64,000 bases of DNA, taken from Bacteroides ndongoniae (lineage in GTDB: Bacteria; Bacteroidota; Bacteroidia; Bacteroidales; Bacteroidaceae). A program made the translations under genes and the position numbers. The notes under the pieces are model-generated. The model searched no databases and was not told where the DNA came from. It saw nothing but the letters and a program-made list of their open reading frames with translations. The stretch is taken from positions 310,001-374,000 of the forward strand of contig NZ_FNVV01000014.1 in assembly GCF_900108345.1 (NCBI RefSeq), in the 5' to 3' direction. How positions within the stretch are numbered: the stretch's first letter is position 1; every line of letters starts with the position of its first letter. This document shows positions 50,797-59,400 of the stretch, piece after piece.

Positions 50797-53207
50797 GCTT
50801 CACCAAAATTCTTGATTGCTTTGTATTCTTCATCATCTTTTCTGAAGGCAAGCAGTCCGTCGTTGAAATATTCCAAGAGCAAAGGACGTACTTCATAAAT
50901 CATCTTATTCTGAAGTTCTTCTTCGCTTTTAGCCAAAAAGTAGCTATGACCTATCATTAAGTCATCTTTTTCATATTCAGAAGAAACTTTCATTAAAGCA
51001 TCTGCTTGGTCAAAATAAGCCAAAGCTTTCTGCTTCAAGTCGTTGTCTGTGTAATAACTTTCAATCACATTTCTGTCTGCCTTTAAGGTGATGAAAGCAA
51101 AACGACGTCGGATGGCATAGTCAATGTAGCCCACACTGCGGTCGGCTGTATTCATTGTTCCGATTATATAAAGATTACTTGGTACTCCAAATGTTTCCTG
51201 CGAATAGGGGAGAGTGACCGTAAGTTCATTCTCTTCGCCAATTCTTTTGTCGGCCTCCAACAAAGTAATCAATTCTCCGAATATTTTGGAGATATTGCCG
51301 CGGTTGATTTCGTCGATGATGAGAAGGTAGGGTCGAATTTGATTATTTGTTCTTTCTACTCTATCTTTTTTTATATCTGAAATAAATCGTTGTATCAGAT
51401 TCTCTTGTTCGTCTTCTTTTAAATTTTTAATATCAATATCAAATGATTGTACTGATGAATTATGGGAAAAAAGGTAATTCAATATAGCCCAATAACCAGA
51501 ACAATTACATCCTCCAATAATATCTCTAAATTCATTGTTAATATTCTTTATTTTATAGAATGCGTCAGGCGTTTTATAATGGTCATAAAGTTTAGTTAGC
51601 CTTTCTTTTGAAATGATATATTGTTTATTACAACCTTTGTGCCTGAATATAATATTTTTATTTTTTGATATATTTATAACTTCTATTGGAGTTGATGTCG
51701 ATTTTTGTTGGAATTCTGTTATTTTTCCTGTTTTAATGGCAGAAATTAGTAATTCATAATTGTCTTCAAATTCTAATTCTGTATAGCAATTTGGAGTTAA
51801 CTTGATGTTTTCGAGAAGGGCTTTTTGAGAAATATCTTTGAATATACCTTTACTTATTATATATTCTGTTTGTTTTTCAAAATTGACTATAGGTTTGATG
51901 CCTTCTACGAACTCTTCATAGTCCATGGACTGGTGAAACGTAGTAAAGCTAACTCTACCTTCATCATATAGTTCACGATAACGTTCCATGATTTTTTCTC
52001 TATTCATGGAAAGTGTATCTACACCATCACAAAGAGCAACAGCTAATTCTGCCGTTTTATATGTTTTACCTGTTCCGGGAGCACCTTGCAAGATGATTTG
52101 CTTCTTTTGTTTAAGAAGTTTTATTTGTTTCATATCAACAGGAGCATTATTGTTATCTGTATCTATACCAAGTAATTTTTTCATTTTATCCACATAATTG
52201 GCATATGGAGTTATGTTTGTTAAAGTCTTTAGAACAATAGAACCCATTTCGTCGTGACTCTTTGTTTCTGTATCAATCCACTTAACATTTCTCAATGATG
52301 GATATTCTGGATATTTGCTAGAGTCATAATAATAATCGGAAGTTATTACTCCCCAACCCAATATGCTATTTCGTCCTTGTTTTGCAATAACAATATCCCC
52401 AATATTCATTTCATTGCAGAATTCCCAATTTGCTTTTGTATCGTTTGTCGGATTATTCGTTTTATTATACGTTTTTTTTATAGCTTCTTTTATTTCAGAG
52501 GCCGTTTTATATTGTTTTAAATCACCTATATCCCAACCCAGTCCCATAACATGATTGTTATAGAATGTTGGCCACATATTGGCATTCTCACCAGGAGCAT
52601 ATAACCAATATTTTATGGAAGGAGTATTGTAAATTCTCTCACAAAAACTAAATACGTCTTCTCCCACTTTTCTTTTTTCTAAGATTTTAGCTTGAAATAG
52701 AGTCGTGGAAGCTTTATGGTTTAATTCCGGACATATATTAAATAATAGTTCTCGTTTAAAAAAATGTGCAATAATAGGATTAGCTATATCTGATTGATAA
52801 TGAAAAGCTATTTTCCATTTATAGGCATGCCCTAAGTCCGCTTCTTCAATAGCTTTTAAATCTCCTCTATTTGCACTTTCTGCAACTTTTATAATTATAC
52901 TTCTGATTTGATCAAAGGCTTGAGATTCATTACTCCCATATTTAGAGTTCCATGCGTATTTATCTGAATAACAAGCACCAGTATCTTTTCTTTTAGGCGT
53001 TTGTTCATTTCGATTGAATATTCCAAATTTAAATGAAGACCCTCCCCATATTGAGCCTAATTGGTCGAGACGGGATTCAAGCCAATAAGTAAAAGTGTGT
53101 TTATCCCCAATCTTAGAATATTCATCTAAAGTCATAGTGTATAAACGACTTATTGGCCATTCTTGTCTGAATGAATTGTATAATTCAATTTTTTCTTGGA
53201 TATTCAT
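50793..53207 (-). CDS. mcrB: McrB-type AAA+ GTPase/ATPase with an EVE-like domain
   Basis: An 804-residue motor and recognition subunit. The N-terminal 180 residues include an uncharacterised domain (YWLESRLDQLGSIWGGSSF). An EVE/YTH-like segment follows (about 200-320: KYWLYAPGENANMW, VMGLGWDIGDL, GDIVIAKQGR, GWGVI), which in relatives binds modified bases. The AAA+ core has Walker A QGAPGTGKT (about residue 380), Walker B LLIIDEINRGNIS and the sensor GTMNTADRSVGYID. About 150 residues rich in Asn, Lys and Ile are inserted between Walker A and B, in visibly AT-richer DNA. It begins 24 bp after the aguA stop. Confidence 0.85.
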   Translation of the reverse strand: MNIQEKIELYNSFRQEWPISRLYTMTLDEYSKIGDKHTFTYWLESRLDQLGSIWGGSSFKFGIFNRNEQTPKRKDTGACYSDKYAWNSKYGSNESQAFDQIRSIIIKVAESANRGDLKAIEEADLGHAYKWKIAFHYQSDIANPIIAHFFKRELLFNICPELNHKASTTLFQAKILEKRKVGEDVFSFCERIYNTPSIKYWLYAPGENANMWPTFYNNHVMGLGWDIGDLKQYKTASEIKEAIKKTYNKTNNPTNDTKANWEFCNEMNIGDIVIAKQGRNSILGWGVITSDYYYDSSKYPEYPSLRNVKWIDTETKSHDEMGSIVLKTLTNITPYANYVDKMKKLLGIDTDNNNAPVDMKQIKLLKQKKQIILQGAPGTGKTYKTAELAVALCDGVDTLSMNREKIMERYRELYDEGRVSFTTFHQSMDYEEFVEGIKPIVNFEKQTEYIISKGIFKDISQKALLENIKLTPNCYTELEFEDNYELLISAIKTGKITEFQQKSTSTPIEVINISKNKNIIFRHKGCNKQYIISKERLTKLYDHYKTPDAFYKIKNINNEFRDIIGGCNCSGYWAILNYLFSHNSSVQSFDIDIKNLKEDEQENLIQRFISDIKKDRVERTNNQIRPYLLIIDEINRGNISKIFGELITLLEADKRIGEENELTVTLPYSQETFGVPSNLYIIGTMNTADRSVGYIDYAIRRRFAFITLKADRNVIESYYTDNDLKQKALAYFDQADALMKVSSEYEKDDLMIGHSYFLAKSEEELQNKMIYEVRPLLLEYFNDGLLAFRKDDEEYKAIKNFGEA

Positions 53208-53231
53208 TTTCAAAGTATAAATATGTATTCC

Positions 53232-54302
53232 TTATTTTATTACCCCTTCCGGATACTGCATCGTCACACAGTGTAGCGACCCGTGCTGGCGGATGAGTGC
53301 CTGGCAGTCGATGCCTACGATTTCGTAGTCGGGGAAGGCTTCTTGCAAGACCTCGGCGGCGCGGTGGTCGTTGGCCGGCTGGTTGTAGGTAGGGTAGAGC
53401 ACTGCATCGTTCATGATGAGGAAGTTGGCATAAGTGGCAGGCAGGCGTTCGCCGTCGTCAATAACGGCATCGGCCATGGGCAAAGGAAGCAGGCGGTAAG
53501 GCTCTCCTTGCAGGGTGCGGAACGTCTTCAGCTGTTCTTCCATCAGGTGGAGGGCTTCGTAGTGCTCGTCCTGAGAGTCGGTGCAACGTACATAGGCAAT
53601 GGTATCGTTCGGACAGAGACGAGCCAGGGTATCAATGTGGCTGTCGGTGTCGTCGCCAGCCAAGTAGCCGTGGTCGAGCCAGAGAACCTGTTGCACGTGG
53701 AAGGTGTTGCGGAGGTATTCCTCTATCTCCATTTGCGACATCTGCCCGTTGCGGTTGGGCGAAAGCAGGCACTCGGAGGTAGTGAGCAGTGTACCACAAC
53801 CGTCGCTTTCGATGGAACCACCTTCGAGGACGAAGCCCAGACGATTGACGTACTTGCCGCAGAGTGCTCCGGCTTCTGTCAGACGGCGGGTAATAAGATT
53901 GTCTTTGTCCGATGCAAACTTCAGACCCCAACCGTTGAACTTGAAGTCGAGCAGGGCAGGACCGTCTGTGTCGAGCAAGGTGATGGCACCGTGGTCGCGT
54001 GCCCACGTATCGTTGGTAGGGCACTGCACCAGGCGAACATTGTTCATGTTGACACGGTCGGCTATCTGTTTGCTGACGGCTTCGGGTTCGGGGGTGACAA
54101 TCAGCAACTGTTCGCGGGCTGCTATTTCGCGGGCGATGCAGACGAAACATTCCTGTACTTCGTCGAGCATGTATGCCCAGTCGGTAGCAGCGTGTGGCCA
54201 AGTCAGTTGTACACCGCTTTGCGGAGCCCATTCGGCAGGCAGATATGGTTTCTGTATTTTAGAGTGATTGGTTTCGGATTTCATACTGTTTTCAGTTGAC
54301 AT
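53232..54302 (-). CDS. aguA: Agmatine deiminase
   Basis: Cytosolic enzyme of the Porphyromonas-type peptidyl-arginine deiminase family that converts agmatine to N-carbamoylputrescine. The 356-residue protein has the family landmarks WAPQSGVQLTWPH, the substrate-binding NDTWARDHGAI, EGGSIESDG, the catalytic histidine region AGDDTDSHIDTLAR and the nucleophilic cysteine in GSLHCVTMQYP. I start at 54302 (MSTENSMKSE); 54284 (MKSETNH) is also possible. With aguB it gives the two-step route from agmatine to putrescine, but the mcrBC operon lies between them. Confidence 0.92.
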   Translation of the reverse strand: MSTENSMKSETNHSKIQKPYLPAEWAPQSGVQLTWPHAATDWAYMLDEVQECFVCIAREIAAREQLLIVTPEPEAVSKQIADRVNMNNVRLVQCPTNDTWARDHGAITLLDTDGPALLDFKFNGWGLKFASDKDNLITRRLTEAGALCGKYVNRLGFVLEGGSIESDGCGTLLTTSECLLSPNRNGQMSQMEIEEYLRNTFHVQQVLWLDHGYLAGDDTDSHIDTLARLCPNDTIAYVRCTDSQDEHYEALHLMEEQLKTFRTLQGEPYRLLPLPMADAVIDDGERLPATYANFLIMNDAVLYPTYNQPANDHRAAEVLQEAFPDYEIVGIDCQALIRQHGSLHCVTMQYPEGVIK

Positions 54303-54368
54303 GTAGTGATGGATAATGATGAATGGATGCACGACGGGGGAACCCGTGTGAATCCTGTATGATACGCG

Positions 54369-54899
54369 TTATGCCTTCGGCTTGCGGTCGAAGAACGGAT
54401 TTTTGGACGATGCGCTGACGGGGATGGCGAACACGGTGGCACAATCTTTCAGCCATCCCAGCTGCTGGGCGGCCAGACCGGCAGAGAACATGACACGTGT
54501 ATCGACCCGCAAATCGGCGGCTGTGGCACAAGCCGATCCGACGGCAATGCCTACGTCTACCGTATTCAGGGCACAGGGTACGCCTTCGGGGCGCGAAGCA
54601 CAGGTCGGAAATCCGCAGTGACCACAGTTAAGTCCTTGCGCGCACGCGCGCGTACCTATTATTATTATACACTCGGCTTGCAGGATATTGTCGGCATCGC
54701 GCAGGAAGAACTTCATACCGTTCTCTTCGGCCATGGCAATCATCTTGTCGGAAAGTTTCCGGATGTCATCGTCGGTAACCAAAGCTATTTCGATAACGTC
54801 GATGCCTTTCCCTTTAGGGGCGGTGCGGGCGGCGGTCATCATCTGTCGGGCCACGTGGAGTATGTGTTCGTGGCGGCAGTCACGTTCGTTCTGTATCAT
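54369..54899 (-). CDS. DUF2148 ferredoxin-domain protein
   Basis: A 176-residue protein with the DUF2148 layout: helical start (EHILHVARQMMTAARTAPKGKG), then a cysteine cluster GTRACAQGLNCGHCGFPTC followed by CALNTVDVGIAVGSAC. The spacing suggests an iron-sulfur cluster. Function is unknown; an electron-transfer or redox-sensing role is plausible. It precedes aguA on the same strand by about 65 bp and is divergent from fetA. A minus-strand TATCTTTG at 54933-54940 is the likely -7 box. Confidence 0.82.
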   Translation of the reverse strand: MIQNERDCRHEHILHVARQMMTAARTAPKGKGIDVIEIALVTDDDIRKLSDKMIAMAEENGMKFFLRDADNILQAECIIIIGTRACAQGLNCGHCGFPTCASRPEGVPCALNTVDVGIAVGSACATAADLRVDTRVMFSAGLAAQQLGWLKDCATVFAIPVSASSKNPFFDRKPKA

Positions 54900-54932
54900 A
54901 ATCTGTTGTTTGTTGAATTAATTAGTTCAGGA

Positions 54933-54940
54933 CAAAGATA
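54933..54940 (-). promoter_or_regulatory. -7 promoter element of the DUF2148 gene
   Basis: Minus-strand TATCTTTG, 33 bp before the gene start; faces the fetA promoter. Confidence 0.5.
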
Positions 54941-54960
54941 GCATAAAAAAATATTAGTAT

Positions 54961-54968
54961 TATCTTTG
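54961..54968 (+). promoter_or_regulatory. -7 promoter element of fetAB
   Basis: TATCTTTG on the plus strand, 26 bp before the fetA ATG. It is divergent from the DUF2148 promoter. Confidence 0.55.
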
Positions 54969-54994
54969 TGCAATAAGAAAGATGAGTTTAGAAC

Positions 54995-55618
54995 ATGTTA
55001 CAGATCGAAAATGCCAGCATAGCTTATGGTGACAGAGTGCTCTTTTCAGGTTTCAACTTGGAGTTGGGTTGTGGAGAAATGGCAAGTATTTCAGGACCTT
55101 CGGGTTGTGGGAAAACGTCGTTGCTGAATGCTGTGCTGGGTTTCGTACCTTTGCGGGAAGGGCGTATAACGGTGAATGGCATGCTGCTGGAGAGAAATAC
55201 GGTCGATCATATCCGTAAGCATACGGCATGGATTCCGCAAGAACTGGCTCTGCCGTCAGAATGGGTCAGGGAGATGGTGAGGCTGCCGTTCGATTTGAAG
55301 GCAAACCGGGTGGCACCTTTCTCGGAAGAACGTCTGTTTGCCTGCTTTGAGGAACTGGGATTGGAACGCAGACTGTACGAAAAGCGGGTGAACGAGATTT
55401 CGGGCGGACAACGGCAACGGATGATGATAGCTGTAGCCGCCCTGATGAACAAGCCGCTGATGGTGGTGGATGAACCGACGTCGGCTCTTGATGCGGAAGC
55501 AACAGGCAGAGTGCTCGGTTTTCTGCATCGGCAGGCAGAGAAGGGAAGTGCTATATTGGCAGTTTCGCACGATGAAGTGTTTACGGCCGGATGTCAGAAA
55601 CAGATAGTAATGAAGTAA
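54995..55618 (+). CDS. fetA: ABC ATPase, FetA/YbbL type
   Basis: A 207-residue ATP-binding subunit. Motifs: Walker A GPSGCGKTSL (about residues 35-44), Q-loop AWIPQELALP, signature EISGGQRQR, Walker B MVVDEPTSALD and switch histidine in VSHDE. Its partner is the FetB-type permease 21 bp downstream. In other bacteria this pair exports iron and lowers oxidative stress; the substrate here is assumed from the family. The protein is short and has no fused domain. Confidence 0.88.
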   Translation: MLQIENASIAYGDRVLFSGFNLELGCGEMASISGPSGCGKTSLLNAVLGFVPLREGRITVNGMLLERNTVDHIRKHTAWIPQELALPSEWVREMVRLPFDLKANRVAPFSEERLFACFEELGLERRLYEKRVNEISGGQRQRMMIAVAALMNKPLMVVDEPTSALDAEATGRVLGFLHRQAEKGSAILAVSHDEVFTAGCQKQIVMK

Positions 55619-55639
55619 AAAGATAGTGAAGAAAAAGAA

Positions 55640-56437
55640 ATGATGGAAGTAGGGACGATTGATATTTCATATTCCAGTCTGTGCATCGGGCTTTTGCTGC
55701 TTTTGATTCCTTTGTTTTATATCTGGAAATTCAAGACGGGGCTGTTGCGTGCTACTGTTGTAGGTACGGCGCGGATGATTGTGCAGCTGTTTCTTATTGG
55801 CATGTATCTGAAATATCTTTTTTTATGGGATAATCCGTGGATTAATTTCTTGTGGGCTGTTGTCATGATTCTGGTGGCATCGCAAACAGCCTTGGCACGT
55901 ACCGGGCTGAAGAAAAAGGTTCTGTTGATGCCTATATCCGTAGGGTTTCTGTGTAGCGTAGTGTGCGTAGGCATGTACTTCATCTGTATCGTTCTGCGTC
56001 CGGACAATGTGTTCAGTGCCCGTTATTTTGTTCCGATATTCGGAATATTGATGGGCAACATGCTGTCGAGCAATGTAATAGCTTTGAATACTTATTATAG
56101 CGGACTGAAACGGGAGGAGCAGTTGTACCGCTATCTGCTGGGCAATGGCGCTACCCGGGCCGAGGCACAGGCTCCGTTTATCCGTCAGGCCATAATCAAG
56201 TCGTTCAGTCCGCTGATTGCCAACATTGCCGTGATGGGACTGGTGGCCTTTCCGGGAACGATGAGCGGACAGATTCTGGGAGGAAGCAGTCCGAACGTAG
56301 CCATTAAATATCAGATGATGATTATGGTGATCACTTTCACTGCTTCGATGCTTTCGCTGATGATTACTGTTTCGCTGGCTTCACGCAGATCGTTCGACGC
56401 ATACGGCAAACTGCTGGACGTGATGAACCGGAAGTGA
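55640..56437 (+). CDS. fetB: FetB/YbbM-type membrane permease
   Basis: A 265-residue UPF0014/FetB membrane protein with about seven helices. The family signatures are visible: FKTGLLRATVVGTARMIVQLFLIG near residue 30, PIFGILMGNMLSSNVIALN near residue 130, and NIAVMGLVAFPGTMSGQILGG near residue 195. It pairs with the ATPase immediately upstream and faces the tamB gene convergently, with only about 20 bp between stops. A start one codon later is possible. Confidence 0.88.
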   Translation: MMEVGTIDISYSSLCIGLLLLLIPLFYIWKFKTGLLRATVVGTARMIVQLFLIGMYLKYLFLWDNPWINFLWAVVMILVASQTALARTGLKKKVLLMPISVGFLCSVVCVGMYFICIVLRPDNVFSARYFVPIFGILMGNMLSSNVIALNTYYSGLKREEQLYRYLLGNGATRAEAQAPFIRQAIIKSFSPLIANIAVMGLVAFPGTMSGQILGGSSPNVAIKYQMMIMVITFTASMLSLMITVSLASRRSFDAYGKLLDVMNRK

Positions 56438-56457
56438 AATGCTTACCAGCTACGGAT

Positions 56458-59400
56458 TTATCTTCCTTCTCTTTTGACTTTGGACTGTGCTGGTGCAATG
56501 GCCGGTATGGCAATGGAATCGTTTGTCGCCTGTTTTTTCTGCTTTCTTCTTTGCAGCCATTTGTTCCAGAAGAAAAGTTCGTTCCATTTGTTGAAGTCCT
56601 TTTTGAAGATGATGCCGATGCCCTGTGTCGTCAGGTTGGTTTTGGTGTAATAACGGTCGTTTGTCTCGTTGTAGGCTTTCAGACGGATATCGCCTGAACG
56701 GTTGACAAGCCATTCGGCGTCAAAGTCGCCGACAAAGTTGGTATTGGCCAAAGGATTGTCGCGATAGCCGAAGTTACCGTTGATGAGTAGCCGGTTATTC
56801 AGCAATTGTCCCGAAAGCATGGTTTCGAACTCAACATCCGTCCAGCCCTTTTCTCCGGTACTGAAGTTGGTGCCGAAGTTCCAGTTGTTGCTGTTGATGA
56901 TGTGTGACAGGGCATTGTTCAGCTGTCCCGACAAGGTTGAGGAGAGCACACTGGACATCATATCAGAATTCTGGGTTCCATCGACATTTTCAGGAGAAAA
57001 CTTTCCGATGCTGAGAAGATAAAGAATCTGCATGTTCATTTGTTCGTCGGTAGGAATGTAGTTGCGTACCAATGCCTGGACTTCGTCGCGTTCGTTGGGC
57101 AACTCCAGTCCCAGTTTGATGTCGGGAGAAGTAAGCTGGCCGGTCAGGTTCATGAGGCAGTTTACTTTGACATTGGTCTGGTCGACATAGGCACTTGCGT
57201 TTGAAATCAGGTCGTTCAGTGAAGCTGAGTTGACAGTATAGCTGGCGCTGATGTCAAGCGTCGCATTCAGCGGTGAACCGTTGAAAGTGATGGTGCTTCC
57301 GTCTTTAATGATAAAGTCTTTTCGGATGACTTCCTGAAGACTGAACTTATATATTCCCTGATTGATCCGATAACTGCCAAACATCCGGACATCGCCTTTA
57401 TTATAGAACTCGGTCCGTATGTTTCCACTTCCTCTGCCACTGATGTAATCTCCGGCAACCGGGTCCATAATAATTTTCATAGTGGCTTCCGGAGTCGCGT
57501 CTACCAGGAGGTTCAAGTGAATATCGGTTTCGTTTTCTTCCTCTTCCTGCTCCATTTCTTTTTGAGCCAGTTCGTAAGCCGAAAGAAGCAGGGTATCCTG
57601 CAAGACAGCACGTCGTGGAGTTTTGTCCACAAACTTGATGAACTGGCTGCTGGCAGCAGACGAAACATAGTCCTTTATGTAGGTAAAGCTGGAATTCCGG
57701 TTGGTAGTCATGGCTACGTCAATATTGACTCCGTCCAGCTGATTGCCCGATATGGTAGCGTTGCCGGTTCCATAAATAGTACCATAGAAAGGAAAGTCAT
57801 GCGATTCACGCGTATTCATGACCAGCATGTTGTTGACAGAAAAATTGAACCTGTATCTCAGATTCTTGAAATGCTCGTAGCGCAACTCTCCACTCATGCG
57901 ACCTTCATGTCCCTGAGTATCGTAAATCCGGTTGTTGTTGAAAGTCAATCCGTCGGGAGTGATCAGAATACTGTCTTTCAGCGAGAATGTAGTATTAAGA
58001 ACTTCTACCTTCATGGATGCGTCGCCAGTCACACGGCCGTCCATCGTGAGAGCCTTGAATTTCCCATAGAAATGCACGTTTCCGCTGACACGTCCGTTGA
58101 ATTCGGGCGTAATGCTATTCATATAATGATGGACGAACTTCAGGTTTGTGTTATGAGCTTCTATTTGGAGGTCAAGGGCACTAGTAGGCTTTAGCGGATA
58201 TATGAATCCGTATACATGGCTTTGTGCTATCTCTTGTTCGCGGATATGTGCATCCAGATAAATACCCTTTATGTCGTGGTGCCATTTGCCCTGAATATCA
58301 GCATCTCCAAGCAGACCGTCGTTTAATCCGAAATTTCGGATATGAAGGTTGGTACTCATAACCGGCTGTTTCAGTACGCCATTGGCGTAAGCCTGGCCAG
58401 TGGCTTCTCCTTTGAAGTTGACGTTCAGTGCGGCAATGTCGAAGACATAGCCAATATTGATTTTCTTCAGGTCGAGGCGGACGGTATCCTGAGGTGAGTC
58501 GGACAGTATGCCATTGATGCGCAGATAGCGTTCTTTATGGGTGAAACGAAATTCGTTGATGTGCACTTTCCCTGAATCAACTACAATCTGTGACGGATGT
58601 ATTTTCCAAAGTGTATCGTTGAGAATGATATCAGTGGGCTGTACATTTATAATAGTAGTAAGAGGCGATGCAGCTTGGGGGTTTCTTGACCTGGAACGGC
58701 GCTGTTTAGTGCTTGCAGGAGTTTCGCTTTTTTGCTGTCGGATGAATTGGGCTATGGCTGAAAGTTGTCCGCTGTAAGTCACTTTGCTGCTGTTTCCCCA
58801 ATTTAAAATAGTTTGTATACTATCGTTTTGGGCTTTGGCGTCGACAGACAGATTGACCGAGCCGGCAGACTTACGATTGGTAAACCTGATTCTGGTGTGG
58901 AACTGGTCGCCTGGGTTTTCACACAATATCATACCCGATTCGAAGAACTTGTCTTCATAGCGAAAGCGTGGGAAATAGCCTTCTATACGTATGCGTTGTG
59001 CTTTGTCGTTAAAATACCCTTTTAATGTAGAGTGCGTATATAGTTTCAGGGGGATTTGAAATACAGTAGATAATAGCTCGGTATCGAACAGATGCAGATC
59101 GAAATAGAAATTGTTTTCGGTTTCAATCGTTTTTCTGGCAGGCAGAATAAGAGCCGGTACATACTTGCGCATGATGTTGAGCACACTGGCCGGTAGTGTG
59201 CGATATGAGTAATCGCCTTCAATGTTGCCTTTGAGGAAACTGGATGTTATGTTTAGACTTTTGTTATGTTCGTCTTTCTGAGTAGCTGTCAGTTTCAGGT
59301 TTTGCATGAAATAGTTTTTGTCAGGACTGACAAAAGTCAAGCTGTCTACATTGATTTCTCCCTTCATTTCATCGATAGATCCTCCCGTAAAATCAGCTTT

